Below, in pieces: positions 13,301 through 26,703 of a DNA stretch of 64,000 nt. Each line of letters begins with the position of its first letter. Position 1 is the first letter of the stretch. The stretch is from Hydractinia symbiolongicarpus (lineage: Eukaryota; Cnidaria; Hydrozoa; Anthoathecata; Hydractiniidae), in contig NC_079879.1 in assembly GCF_029227915.1 (NCBI RefSeq), positions 34,664,501 through 34,728,500 on the forward strand, in the 5' to 3' direction. Both the position numbers and the translations under genes were made by a program. The notes below the pieces were generated by a model, which saw only the letters and a list, made by a program, of their open reading frames with translations, made no database searches and was not told where the DNA came from.

Positions 13301-13590
13301 AGCACAACGGCTAATCTTGTTGCAGAGTTCACGCAGCAATTCCACGTTTACTTCTCGTAGTTAAAAGCGTAATTTATTACAACTACTTAGCCAAAGATCA
13401 CAATCATATCCTCCTCGTCCCACGGTCGATCGTTTCACTAATAAAGCGATAAAAGCTAGTAATATCGAAAGATTTTTGCTAAGTTCATGTTGCTACGAGT
13501 ATGTGACGCAACTTTTTGGCACAAGCAGACTGGTACGGTTTAAAAGACAATTCAAAATTTTATGGCAAAGCTGGCCTCCGTTTTAAGGAT
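10380..13590. repeat. Degenerate repeats of about 370 bp in inverted arrangement
   Basis: From about 11,500 to 13,590 several units follow each other. Each holds an AATCTCGCTGC-type segment, a GTAATAT-CGGAAG segment, and TGTGACGCAACTGTT followed by CTGGTACTGTT. The TGTGACGCAACT motif recurs near 12,125, 12,497, 12,947, 13,145 and 13,502. From about 10,380 to 11,470 the same motifs appear as reverse complements (GCGTCACACATTCGTAC, TTCCGATATTAC). The two arms meet near 11,480-11,510. Related copies follow block C at 28,860-29,430. No coding potential is kept. Confidence 0.65.
12816..12837. repeat. (TAA)n microsatellite within a repeat unit
   Basis: About seven TAA units. They lie within roughly 80 bases (about 12,760-12,840) that interrupt the surrounding repeat unit, so they probably belong to a small insertion. 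Confidence 0.6.
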
Positions 13591-13708
13591 GGCAGCCTGT
13601 ACAGAGTTGATACAATGAGAATATGAATATATCTTTTTTACCTTTCACAATAAGAACGGCTGCGGGAATTAATTATTACAATTATGGTCCAATTTGTTGC
13701 GCAAGGGA

Positions 13709-13743
13709 GGTGAGGTTATTGTTATTTTAACAATAACCTCACC
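13709..13743. repeat. Perfect 16-bp hairpin
   Basis: GGTGAGGTTATTGTTA, a TTT loop, then the exact reverse complement. It is not followed by a T run in a gene context, so it is not a bacterial-type terminator. It may be a remnant of a palindromic element. Confidence 0.7.
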
Positions 13744-16115
13744 TTAATTAAAAGATAATTGCTCAGGAATAAAGTGATCAAATTTGAGCCGAATTTTAGT
13801 TTACCTAGCAATTTTTCTTACCGACATTTTTGTTGTTGTTGACTAAAACATTTTTTCACCCATCTTAGTTAACAAAGTTTAATACAGAATACGGACATCA
13901 ATTTATAATAAAAAATTTTCAGCTTGTTTTACCATAGATATATATACTTAGTTAAGGGTTTGTGATAAGAATTTTAATTAAGAAATTAATTTATTTAATA
14001 ATTTAGTATTAAAACCAACCCACAAAATTCTGCTTCCCAGGGTAATATTAATTCCCTTTCTGAAGCCCCTTTACTACAACAAATCACGAAACAAATTGAT
14101 GCAGAATCGGTCAGACAGTAAGTCATCTGTGGTAAAATTTGCATGCAAAGAATGTGTTCGGGAAAATATGCACACTAGATGTACCATGCATATGGAGGCT
14201 ATTTTGCTTAGTAATTACAATAAGTAAGTAACTTGAGGTCAAAAACAACTTTTTAAAATGATGACAGTAGAAACGGTGAAAGTTATTAGCGGTAATGAGT
14301 TTGTGTAGATAGATTTAGATGAAATTTTATATCGTCTTGTATAGGCAAACAGTGGTCATGATGAATATGTTTTTATGAAACTTTGCGCTTGCAGCTCTTT
14401 CAAGCGGACACTTACGTGACAAAAGATCTTATCAACTTTAAAAAGGTGTTCCCTTTGGAGGAAAGGAGAACGCAGCCAACTAACTACACTAATGGTATTA
14501 AAAGCTATACTAATGCTCATTTAGCACTAACCTTAATAAACAAATCAATAATGCAATGTTTGGTAGATGCAAGCTATTGCCTCATGTTGTTACCAAATGT
14601 TGATAATCAAATTGTATAAAAAAATTAATTTTGCCAATGCTGCAAGAAAACCCACCACATCTGTACTACTACACTTCAAACATAAAATTTTTCTCATAAG
14701 TTATCCTGTTTTCATGTTATTCTGCATTTTCTCATGTATATTTCGCGGGACGAAAACGATTATAAAAATGGGTCAATTGTTTAACTGATTGGTAATCATT
14801 AACATGTTGTACGTTTCGCATTTCTTAATTAACTTTCTCCTTATATTCGTTTAAAGCGGGATACACAATATTCAGAATATGAGCAACTTTTTCTTCTACC
14901 TTTACGAAGCTATAAATATGTTCCTCCAGCTCATGTATATTTAATAAACAAGGAAAGTTAAACGTACCCTAGATCTAAGTTGATGAAAACGTTTTTAGAA
15001 TGTTTTTTACTTTTCCTCGTTCTTCATCCAATGCAGGGCAAGATTTAAGAAAAGGATAATTTTGCAAAGTATATTGGCATATATCACCACTTGACATCTA
15101 AGATGGGTTATGTGTAGAAATGTCAGCACAATGTTAATAAAATAGCTCTGGAATATACGAATGATCTTACATTACATGAATAAAACAGAATAAAAGTTCA
15201 GAGACAAGCGATCAACAAATGATCCCTGTTTTGTTTGTGCGGTTTGCTAATACAGGCCACATAAAACCGATTTGCCGACAATTTTACGCTTGTCAACAGT
15301 CCGAAATCAACCCTATTCGATCGATCGTTAACTGGCAACTTATGATAAACACTAAAGATTCCTAAATTATATACTTTATGAGTAGCAATGAATACTCTCC
15401 GATACTATAATTTTATTGGGGGCGACGAGTCATTTTATAATTAGTTTAGCCCTGTCAATATACTTTATTTACCTACTATGTTGCTATCTAACATAATTAA
15501 CATAAACAAGAAATTATATCAATAATCAAAATGCCAGATCAACGTTATCTGTAGTTTAAAAGTTAACGTAACTGTACACTGTCAAAAATATTGAAAAATA
15601 CTATTGCAAAAATTGACCTATTGCAATATTTTTAGGCCACGATGGCTATGGTCTCGACACATTCTAGTCAATAAGTATAAAGCAAATAACTACCCTGCAT
15701 ACATAATACACCTTCGTAATTTCGCTGTAAAAATACCACATAACTATATTTATGGCGTTTAACGGCTTTTGGTAACACGCAAAGAATCGAATTTGTGCCA
15801 AGTTTTTAGTGAAAGCGTTTTTCTATTTTTAAATTAAGTTGGGGTTGTAAAATTAACACTACTATTCCAGCTTAGAAACGAGACAACCCCCTCCCCTCCA
15901 AAACAAAGAAAAGAAAAAAGAAGAAAAAAGTTGCTTAGACTTTTATAATTTTTGCGAGGTAATAACTTTGTCGTTTATTATATTACATTGAAATCCGTCC
16001 AATAGCAATTACAGGTTTCAAAACGAAACCTCTATTGTTACTAAGTCGCTGCTACACCACAATCGTGATCTACCTTTCCTTTTTCTGTTCAAATAATACG
16101 AAACAAACTAAATCC

Positions 16116-16165
16116 AGGGGCAGATTTAGACTTTGGTCACTTTGGCACTTGCCTAAGTATAATTT
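16116..16165. repeat. MITE-end-like sequence, relative of 62,811
   Basis: Contains CAGGGGCAGATTTAG, then GGCACTTGCCTAAG and TAATTTG. The sequence at 62,811-62,860 has the same order (CAGGGGTGGATCTAG, GGCAATTGCCTAAG, TAATTTTG). This pattern resembles the end of a dispersed DNA element. Boundaries are uncertain. Confidence 0.35.
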
Positions 16166-17307
16166 GCCAATGCGAAAATTCTGGACCCTCTTAAATCAGA
16201 AATATTGTGACGTAAAGAAAAATCTCACCAAAATCGTTAAAATTTAAGGAAGCAAAAAGGGTGGAGTTAGGGGATGGTGCATTGGAATAATACATTCTTT
16301 ATTCTGTTAATGCTTGGAGGTGGTAACCGGATTTTTTGATAAGTTAGGCTAACTTCGTCAAGCTGTAATTCAGAAGTGTTTCCGATTCAACATGTCTACA
16401 GAAAGGCGGGTGACGAAACGAAGAAAATAACTGTGTCATTTGTGATTGTAGAAAAAAACAGTCGTGGCATTGATTACTTAATAAAAAATTACTTATTGTG
16501 CAAATATCATCAGACAGGTCTAAAAATACTTCATAGTAAATTTTAAGTCAATATCTTACCATTTACCAGAGTTATTTAATTTTTTACTTCTGCGAAATAG
16601 ACCTGAGAAAGAGCATTTATGGCTAAATCCTTGATATTTTCCTTTTTTTTAAATGTTAGCTGTTAAATGAGATATTAAAAGTCTTCAAACACAAAACAAT
16701 AGCATTCAAAGTAGGAATAGCAATTATACTGAAAATTCAAGTACACTTGACAAAATCCCAGTAAGGGTTAAACGTGTACTGACTTGCTTTCTTTTAGCTC
16801 TGAGAGTATTTAGCTTTCATATAACTTGTGCTTTAAATGTCATTTTGATGTGTCTTTTTGGTACCTCCTTTAAATTGACGCTTTATTCAAGTATTTTAAG
16901 CACCAGTTTAAAGATTGTGCCGAAATGTTATTTTTACTTTTCTCTTTTTAGATCCGCTGAGATTAACGTAACCAGCCCTTTTTAAACAAGTGCAAGAGAA
17001 GTAGTTGGAAACCGTACATGCTGAAACATTCAAATGGTATCATTTATTATTGAGAAATTATTGACATGGTGAACTACTTCGTTTTTTATATTGATTGCTT
17101 TTAAACATTAATATATTCTCACAACATTTTCATCAAATTTGCGTAAAATATTTAGCATTGAGGAATTTACAAAATTTTGTGGATTGTTTTTAAAGTTGTT
17201 TCATCTTTTTTTTAGAATGCTATATAAATATAAAAATAAATGTAATTTTTACTAATTAATTACCTTGTAAGTATAGAATTACTATAGTAACTCGTCATAG
17301 AATAAAT

Positions 17308-17388
17308 GTGGTAAAAAGTAAAATATAAAGACAAGTTTAAAATAGCATAAGCTTTTCGGTAAAAACCATCCTCAGTGCATACATAGAT
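17308..17388. repeat. Left inverted repeat (pseudo-LTR) of the Penelope-like element
   Basis: Starts GTGGTAAAAAGTAAAATAT and includes AGCATAAGCTTTTCGG and CATCCTCAGTGCA. Its reverse complement occurs at the right end with only a few mismatches. Confidence 0.75.
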
Positions 17389-17403
17389 GTAATAAGTTTT
17401 AAT

Positions 17404-18540
17404 GTGAACCTATTTTTTTATTTTTTTAAAAAAAATCACACTAACACCGACATATTTACTAAAAACTGTTATGATAATAATTACAGTACCATCAAACGTT
17501 TAGTGAAAGATGACAAAATTGTAGTAGTCCAAGGTGATAAAGACTCTTACGTCGTAATAATGAAAAAATCTGATTATGTCAATAAATAACAAAAGATGGT
17601 TGACAAAGGCATTAGAGAAGATGTATATGCTGAGACAGAGGACTCCACGTTGCATGATTTAAAACGTTTTCAATATTTTCTTTACCGAAACTTCGAAAAT
17701 TATGAGCATTACAAAAAGATGAAGCCTAGCTTACATCAGCCAGCACAGCTGTACGGTACAGCAAAAACACATAAATTGTAAGTGAAATATCAGTGGGAAG
17801 TTTAAAGCTCCGACCAATTATAGCACAGACAGGTACGTTAACGTATACTACTGCCCAAGTGATTGGTGATTATATACAACATCTATGTGATGAAAGCAAC
17901 TACAACATAAAAAAACACCCAGGACTTTTCTAAAATGATTTAAGAACAGCCTCCTCTCGTTCAAAACGAAGAATACATATCATATGACGTAGAGTCTCTT
18001 TTTACAAACGTTCCTATTGCTGAAACCATTGAGTATATTTTGGACGAATTTTACGTTCACAAAACACTGGCCATCATTTGTAGCAGACTAAAATCAAGAT
18101 GCTCTTGTTGAAACTGACAACGGAGAGCACGTTCATTTTTGTACAATAGGAGGCCCTCTCTCTGTCACTTTCTTCAACATCTTCCTAACAAAATTGGAGA
18201 AGGAATGTGTTAAACCATCTAAACCACAGTAGATGACGTCATAAAGAGGCGAATAAAGAATCGGCCAGATGAATTACTTGATAAACTGAATGTTTATCAT
18301 CCAAAGATATCGTTCACTATTGACGTTAACCCTGAAAGGTTTTTGAACACCAAATTAGTAAACGAAAATGGTATTTATCATACACAAGTGTACAGAAAAC
18401 CATCCAAATATGGAAATGAAGAAGTTTCCAAATCATTCATTTTAAAGTTTCACAAGTTTACAAACAAATACAAAAAAGATACGCTGTTTTCACTAAAAGA
18501 TCGAAATCCATACCATTCTTGGCGAAACAAGACGAAATAC
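17404..18540 (+). pseudogene. Penelope-type reverse transcriptase, degenerate
   Basis: Conceptual translation gives motifs in the right order but in several frames: LYGTAKTHK near 17,750, LRPIIAQTGTLTYTTA near 17,810, YDVESLFTNVP near 17,980 (first catalytic Asp), GGPLSVTFFNIFLTKLE near 18,150, VDDVIKR near 18,230 (remnant of the catalytic DD box), and VYRKPSKYGNE near 18,390. At least four in-frame stops or frameshifts separate them. I see no GIY-YIG endonuclease domain before the right repeat, so the 3' part of the gene appears to be lost. Copying and integration would therefore need another element. Confidence 0.7.
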
Positions 18541-18938
18541 TGAGGTTCGCCGGAATGAGCATAATAATCCAACCAAGAATTCCGAACCAGCTAACCATAT
18601 TTTGATAATAATAATAATTTTGATAAAAGAAAATTTTGATAAAAGCACGTCTGAGAACGAGGTTGAGGAAAAAGTTAGAAGCTTGTTTTATCGCGTTGAA
18701 ACGTCCAAAATTAAATGAACAACTTGAATCTAAAAAACTTCTGCTTTTTAGAAATGAAGTGACGTGACAGAAATGCTTATGTCTACGTATGCGCGATAAC
18801 AAAATGTGATTACGATGTATGTAGTAAATGATAATTGCCTTCTTGAGGGTAGTTAAATTTTATTGTATATATGTAAATTACTTTTTTTAAAAGAAACTCA
18901 TACTTAAGTAAAAATACGTTCACAAAAAACCTTATGAA

Positions 18939-19018
18939 ATCTATGTGTGCACTGAGGATGGTTTTTACCGAAAAGCTTATGCTATTTTAAACTTGTTTTC
19001 ATATTTTACTTTTTACCA
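18939..19018. repeat. Right inverted repeat (pseudo-LTR) of the Penelope-like element
   Basis: Inverted copy of 17,308-17,388, ending TATTTTACTTTTTACCAC next to the direct repeat CTTGTAAGTA. Confidence 0.75.
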
Positions 19019-19029
19019 CCTTGTAAGTA

Positions 19030-20292
19030 ATTTAGCTATTGTTTAAAAATACAAGTTTTTTACAGTAGTAATTGTAAGATTAGTTTGAATTTGTTGATGT
19101 TTAAATTCCCCATATTCTTGAGTTTCAAGGTCTTCTTCAAATAATGAACTGAATTTTATTTTACATAGCTGCCTGTTTTTGACTTTTTTTCAATTGTTGT
19201 TAAAATTAGTGAGCATTAGCAATTTGATCAATTTGACTGTGAGCTTTAGTTTGTCCATGACGACTTCTAAGATTCCTAGTTGTTATTTTAATCCTCAATT
19301 TTTTTAAAAAAACATAAGAAAAAAAAGGTTGCTTGCTTATTAATGTAAGCCTCGATTTCAAATGTAGTACTTTGATTTTAATTCTGGATTTTAGAGGTTT
19401 TAATCTAATTTGACAAAAACATCTATTGTTTTACAGAATCGTGGTAACTGAATAAGGAATTTTTAGTGCATGAATAGGTAAATAGGTTTGGCTTCTCTTA
19501 AAATTTCGCCTAAAGAGAAGAAACATCCGGTTTCCACCCTTGTAAGGAGATTTCCTCAAATTAAATCTAACATTTTTGTCATTTTATCTAAACTTCCAAA
19601 CGTTCAATTATTAGTATAATTTAAATGATATAAAGAAAATCATCGACTTTTCTTTTTCTATTTTGTTTTCATGGCATTATTTAAAATGATATTTTAAAGT
19701 GAAAACAATTAAGATTTTTTATGTACATAACGTGTTTATCCTAAATTCCTCCATTAATTAGAAGAATAAAACGATTAATTTGTAATTACTATGGAATTCT
19801 TTTCTAACAGTTTTTCGTTCCTTTTTAGGACTACATACATGTATAACTTAAATTTCTTCCAACACTCTTTCCTAAGTAAAAAGTTGTTGAACTGAATAAA
19901 AGCCTCACTAATTCAAAAATGTTAAGAAACAAGGTTCTTATGAATAAAGATTTTTGTGCGTAGTGAATTAGTAAGTATTTACACTGGCAAATCTGACGGT
20001 TAAGCTGAGCTGGGCTATCCCAACGTGTGTTAACTGACCTTCTTACAAACTACCTTGAGTTGTACCATGTCATTCCAACAATTTTTACAAAAGAATGGAA
20101 TCTTACGAAGTCTGTGGACTTTCTGATATACGAAATGTGTCCGTGATTGCAAACTCCCTACCACTATATTTTTTATGGGAGAGCGTGGTGGTGGGGGCGA
20201 AAAACTAGTTATTTTGACTTGCTAAGTGTCTCTTAACATTAGTTTTTTGATAAAGTGTGTTTCTTTTGTGACAACAACGTTGCTTCTATGCC
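19030..20292. other. Intergenic DNA with nothing recognisable
   Basis: AT-rich sequence without ORFs of note, RNA genes or clear repeats. Confidence 0.4.
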
Positions 20293-20520
20293 ATGCCAAA
20301 AAGCATGTTAGATGCGTGCAGCCTTTTCAAAAGGAAATCTTTCTTGCATGAAGTTAAATCATATGTAAACAAAGCTTTACGAAAGGGAAAAACACGCAAG
20401 CAATCTTCCTTGCATAAAAATCTTTTACCTGTGAATAAAGCTTATACTTCTTTGCTTCTTAACGAAGGCTTCGATATTGATATTGATTTGAGATTAAAAT
20501 TTCTGAACGATTTTATTTAA
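20293..20520 (+). CDS. Possible small ORF or last exon, unknown
   Basis: A 75-residue frame with plausible protein composition: basic in the first half, acidic near the end (DIDIDLRLKFLNDFI), ending at TAA before an AT-rich 3' region. There is no in-frame sequence upstream, because a TGA lies seven codons before the ATG. No domain is recognised, and there is no promoter or splice signal that I would rely on. It may be chance. Confidence 0.15.
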   Translation: MPKSMLDACSLFKRKSFLHEVKSYVNKALRKGKTRKQSSLHKNLLPVNKAYTSLLLNEGFDIDIDLRLKFLNDFI

Positions 20521-22279
<1,759 letters not shown>

Positions 22280-22286
22280 TAACATT

Positions 22287-22646
22287 TTAGAACACACAAA
22301 AAATAATATTACGAAGACAAAACGGTTTTTGTAAAATAAGAGTGGATAGCACCATGAACACTTTTAAGGAATGAGAGTTTAATTTGGAATTACAATTATG
22401 GAAGTGTTTTAGCCAACACTTCAACACTTTTATGTACATTTTCCCAGCTTTACTGGTAGGGACGTTGAAAACTTTTCTTCGAAAACGCACAATTTGATTA
22501 TAGATGTTCTTTATCTTTTTTATAAATTCTGGATGATGTATATTTCCCCAAAAATCGTCATCGGACTCAAGTATGTTTTTTGGAATGATATCGATGGGTA
22601 AGCGCGCTTGGTTTCTGGATTCCTGGCCAACGGGTATTCTGCGATG
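22287..22646 (-). pseudogene. Relic of a LINE-type retroelement ORF
   Basis: An open minus-strand frame of 119 codons with segments such as IIPKNILESDDDFWGN, HHPEFIKKIKNIY, VRFRRKVFNVPTSKAGK and [16 protein letters not shown] remember very similar segments (including FNIP..RAGK and ALKAFMVLPALILQKP) in multicopy cnidarian and fish proteins that lie upstream of a non-LTR reverse transcriptase. There is no reverse transcriptase nearby: the frame runs into the (AT)n tract on one side and a stop on the other. The family assignment is from memory. Confidence 0.45.
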
Positions 22647-23270
22647 TCAGGGTCTTTGACCTTAACGCCCAGAGGTACAGGAACACAGAAATCAAACGTT
22701 GCTATGAAAGGAATAAGCAAGAAAAGAAAATGTCATACAACAAAAGGGATTTTTCTACACACGGGGACAATAGCAACATAGAACATTCTAGATGAACTGA
22801 TTTTTGTTGATTTGGACGCGCTCCTTAAAAACCGAACTGTTTTACATTTTGTGTAAACTTTTGTGAGGACGGACCATTACACTATGTTTTCCAAAAAAAA
22901 AATCTCTGTTGATTCAAATTTACGCCTTATTCTTTTTAACATTTACGTTTAAAACGGTTGGTAAAGGTCACTTCAGATCTATACAATGTAAATATTTGAG
23001 ATGTGTCATTTCTGACTTTATTATTATTGTTGGTGTCGTATTCTATACATTATTGTGATTAGCGTTTTAAGCTCTACACATCGGAAGCAATATGTCGATA
23101 TATTTTGGGAAAAAAGTATTTTGTTTTCGCGGGTCCTGGCACACGTCATCAAAATACAAGTCGCGATTCTCTATTCCATTGTACTTCTCCGTAAGTGAAT
23201 TTTACATTACAAATTTCTAACGAAAATTTTTTTGCAGGTGAATGTTTATTATAGCACATCCGTAGCACAT

Positions 23271-23440
23271 TGAAGAAGAACTACTTTGTTCATCACTACC
23301 ATACTGCCAAGGAGCGAGTGGGATTTTATCTGCGGTCCCCAGAACTGGGAGTCGCAGACCAACCGACACTACGTGCGGCAATATGTTAGTGATGAACTGA
23401 GATAGTTTATCCGGATGGTGTGTAAACATATAGGTGAATA
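23271..23440 (-). mobile_element. tRNA-derived SINE, diverged copy
   Basis: Matches the clearer copy at 48,474. On the plus strand it reads TGAAGAAGAACTACTTTGTTC, then CATACTGCC, a decayed tRNA-like part, CGGCAATATGTTAG and GATAGTTTATCCGGATGGTG. The RNA polymerase III promoter boxes are mutated. Confidence 0.6.
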
Positions 23441-23539
23441 TTTATCATAGCACATCCGTATATCATTCTCAACAGAGAATGGTTCACCCCGATCAGACCT
23501 TTGATCATGACGGGCGAGTATAATGCGTGTAAGTGATAT

Positions 23540-23615
23540 TGAAGAAGAACTACTTTGTTCATCACTAACATACTGCCAAGAAGCGAGCGGGTTTCGATCG
23601 GCGGTCCTCAGAAAC
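23540..23615 (-). mobile_element. tRNA-derived SINE, 3' fragment
   Basis: A second SINE piece with the same TTGAAGAAGAACTACTTTG start and CATACTGCCAAGAAGCGAG, truncated within the tRNA-like region. It is framed by short inverted sequences (AGTATAATGCGTGT before, ACACGCATTATAC after). Confidence 0.5.
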
Positions 23616-24151
23616 ACGCATTATACGCACTATACCAGTCATGATCAGATGCTTACACGTTAGCAAAACCTGCAAAACAACCTATAATCTTTGCCTGAGT
23701 GGAATTTTCCACGGGCTTTATCGATTAGTATTTGATAAAAATAACAAGAGCAAAAACAGTATACAGGTCTAATCGATATATACGGTTATAAGGCTATGTA
23801 CAGGTGGATAAATAATCCTAGCATAGCAACTATAGGCAGGGCTTATAGATAGCTAGTTATTAATATAATAAAAGCCATTGATAAAATAATTTCCATCCTC
23901 AAAGCCTAAACTAGCTACGTACGTACCTACGTACGAAGCGATCGTTATTTGCTTTCGCAAAATCGCGGATGACGGGCCTTTATTTCTGTCTATTCAGAGT
24001 CATAAGGCCTTTCCAAGTTATATATTCTGATTCTCAATGGACGTGGAATTCTTCTTTACGCCTTTTAGTTCCCATGTATTCCTTAACAACATAAACATGT
24101 ATGAGAATGTTCCGATGGATGTTGAAAAGTAAGCTCCTCTGAGCTCATTAG

Positions 24152-24717
24152 CTACATAGGCTCAAACTGATACTTGGTAACACATCTCCTTCGATGTAAC
24201 AATTTCATACACGCTAATACTTGCGAACATTTACAATCTGAATCTTCTTCACATTGTCGAAACAACATTGGACAGTGACGCAATGAGTACTTTGTATTTT
24301 CCTTTGCCAAAGCAATCTAAAACGAAATTAGGTAGATGTTAATCAGAAATGTGTTTGTCATCGATAACCCCATTACACCTCTCCATTATTATGACATTAT
24401 GATGAAACCACCTATAGACGAACTATCAACGCTGATATCTAATTGCACCTTAATGTCTATATTCCTACATAGCGTTTACGTTTTAAAAAATGTTACAAGA
24501 TTGGTAAGAATTAACACTGCAAATTTTATATCTCAAACGGCTTTTCCTTTAAGCAAAATTCAAAACCTTCACAACTTACAATAACTTTATCTTTAAACTC
24601 ATCGACGCCTTTTCCCACATCTTTTTTAAATTTGTTTGTTTTGCGTGCCGGCTGTGTGGAGACATCTGCGATAGCCAGAAGCAAGAACACTGCACAGATG
24701 CATGTTAACAATTGCAT
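24152..24717 (-). CDS. Secreted Cys-rich peptide precursor, copy C
   Basis: Exons 24,717-24,580 (46 codons) and 24,316-24,152 (54 codons plus TAG), phase 0, with a GTAAGT donor and a TTTTAG acceptor, exactly as in copy B. The signal peptide is residues 1-19 (MQLLTCICAVFLLLAIADV), followed by a Lys/Asp-rich spacer. Exon 2 has six cysteines, C-x6-C-x5-C-x-C-x5-C-x8-C. The third Cys of copy B is Ser here. An even number fits three disulfides, so this may be the ancestral pattern. Substitutions relative to B are mostly conservative and the frame is intact, which suggests selection on the protein. Function unknown. Confidence 0.75.
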
Positions 24718-24798
24718 GATTGAAGATATGGAAGATAAAAACTTTTACCTAAGTCAGTCGCCTATACTGTATCAATTGATAACATATACTGAGAGGGA

Positions 24799-24808
24799 CT
24801 TTTATATG
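24799..24808 (-). promoter_or_regulatory. TATA box of peptide gene copy C
   Basis: GCATATAAAA on the minus strand, about 85 bases before the start codon at 24,717. Confidence 0.5.
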
Positions 24809-26633
24809 CTATTAATTCTTTTGTTTATAGAACAAAGAGGAGACCAATTGAAGTAATAAGGAAATTTGGAATCAATTAAGTTGAGTTTTGCGTTATCAAG
24901 ACACAGGAAGCGAACGATTAGTCATTCCATCATGAACTGAAATAACACTTGAAGTCATTGCTTTGACAACGCATCTAATTAAATTAACGTTATTAGGACT
25001 GTCAAACAATGCCGATTAACAGTAAGCCCTTTTCGTGATTTCGTTAGCAAAAAGTTTAGCTTGTTTGGTTGAACTTTTTAATTTTACCAGCAGTACTAAA
25101 CGAGATATACTCTTTCGAGATGTTAAATGAAAGTGATGCATACTAATTGCAAAATGAATATAAATAAACATGCATTTTTGTTTGATAAAGAAAGCAGTTT
25201 TATTTTTTAACAGACATGAAATAATTAAAGTACAAATAAATAGTACAAAAAGAAGTACGAGAGTAACGTATTGAAATATATCAAGCAGTAGGTTTCGTTT
25301 TTACCTTCAAGTTATCAATAAATTAAACGGCCCTATTTTACTCCGCATAGCTAAGGTATAAAGAGCAAGCATTCGTCATAAAATGTTCATAAACCTTCCG
25401 TTTTTCTGAACGCAAAATGTCATAAAATGTTTTACTGCTCTCGCTTAGAATGTGTTTTAACTTTTCTTTCATCATTCAAAGGAAATTTATAATTACAAAC
25501 AGAAGAGGAGGTGCTAACATATGTAAACAGCTTCCATTGCAACTTAATTTACGGATATTAGCGGCACATCAGAAGAACGCAATAGATTAAGTTCTCTATG
25601 CTTCATGATCACTAGGAAGGATGCATCTGAAGTGATTAAGATCGATACACATGTTACCGTTGCCGGCACTTGTTTCCCAATTTAATTGATGCTACGTTGT
25701 GACGTAATGTAGTGTACGTGTCTTGTATATTTAGCAAACGACGTATCTGTGAATTTGTAATACTTTGCACTGATAGGAAACTCACATTCACATATGCTCA
25801 TTTATTTTTGTCACGCATATGATGTCTCTGGGACAGGAAAGTGACCACAACTCAGGAAAAAGTTTGCAACTCTGCGAAAGGTTTAAACTCGAACAACCCG
25901 CCAAATATATATTTGGCATAAGTTTTAAAAGAAACCAGTTTTCAATGATTTTAAGATTTGTATACCAACAATGAACTGGAAATATCTGTTATACTCATGT
26001 TAATTTATACTCTTCCTGCTTATGCACTATACGTATTAACATCTTTTATTAAATTCAAGTCATACCGTACTCTCCTATTTAAGCATTTTCAGGAATACTC
26101 ATTCGCGAAAATGTATCCACACGAACCCCTTCTCCCTCCCTGTGCGGAAAAATGCACATGTAATTAAAAACACACTTTCATCTTAGTAGTTATGTCCACG
26201 GCAAAACTAATCTCTTACCATCAACAATTTGCACTAAAACATACAAGCAGAGACAGAATCCAATACAAAGTCGCCTCTGCAGTTATATGCACACGAAGTT
26301 TTTGCAAGATGCAGCTTCTTTATTATTTCTTCTTTGATTTTAGATAATGCGTTAATAACAGACTTCAACAACTTTCAATATTTTTTTGAATTTATTAAAA
26401 TTAAATTGCACCGGGAAAGAAATAGTGTTGGTTATAAAAAAATGTCTAATTAATTTAACATCTTCTACACTCCTTAGCTGTATCGCGAGATACTCATTGA
26501 TTCATTGACATTAAACAAAACAAGCGCAAACTCATAACATTTGCTGATCTTAGTCAAAATAAAACATGACGCAAATTGTCGTAGTAAGCAATAGCGTCAC
26601 AGTGGTACACAGTCATTGTTAATTTATAGTTGT

Positions 26634-26703
26634 CTTGCTCAGTTTGACCTTGATACGGTAGTTCACATCATCCACCTACATAAAGAGAACCACATATCAT
26701 TCT
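26634..26703 (+). promoter_or_regulatory. Conserved element of block C (unknown function)
   Basis: CTTGCTCAGTTTGACCTTGA, then TCATCCACCTACATAAAGAG. Third copy of the element seen at 2,449 and 8,566. Confidence 0.35.

Larger units (their letters stand above)
13591..17262. other. Intergenic DNA with no supported gene
   Basis: ORFs of up to 78 codons occur (for example 14,383-14,619), with no recognisable domain and no splice context that I trust. The stretch holds the hairpin at 13,709, a purine-rich run near 15,900, and a MITE-end-like sequence at 16,116. Otherwise I see nothing in it. Confidence 0.4.
17274..19018 (+). mobile_element. Decayed Penelope-like retroelement
   Basis: The body carries reverse-transcriptase motifs typical of Penelope-like elements. 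It is enclosed by inverted repeats of about 80 bp (17,308-17,388 and 18,939-19,018). The outer flanks carry a direct repeat CTTGTAAGTA (17,264-17,273 and 19,020-19,029), a likely target duplication. Only the left side has a 34-bp extension between the direct repeat and the inverted repeat. A short extension of this size on one pseudo-LTR is a known feature of Penelope. The element is short and its frame is broken, so it is inactive. Confidence 0.7.

Noticed and set aside
14383-14788. Two overlapping ORFs of 73-78 codons
   Set aside because: No recognisable domain, low complexity and no repeat or splice support.
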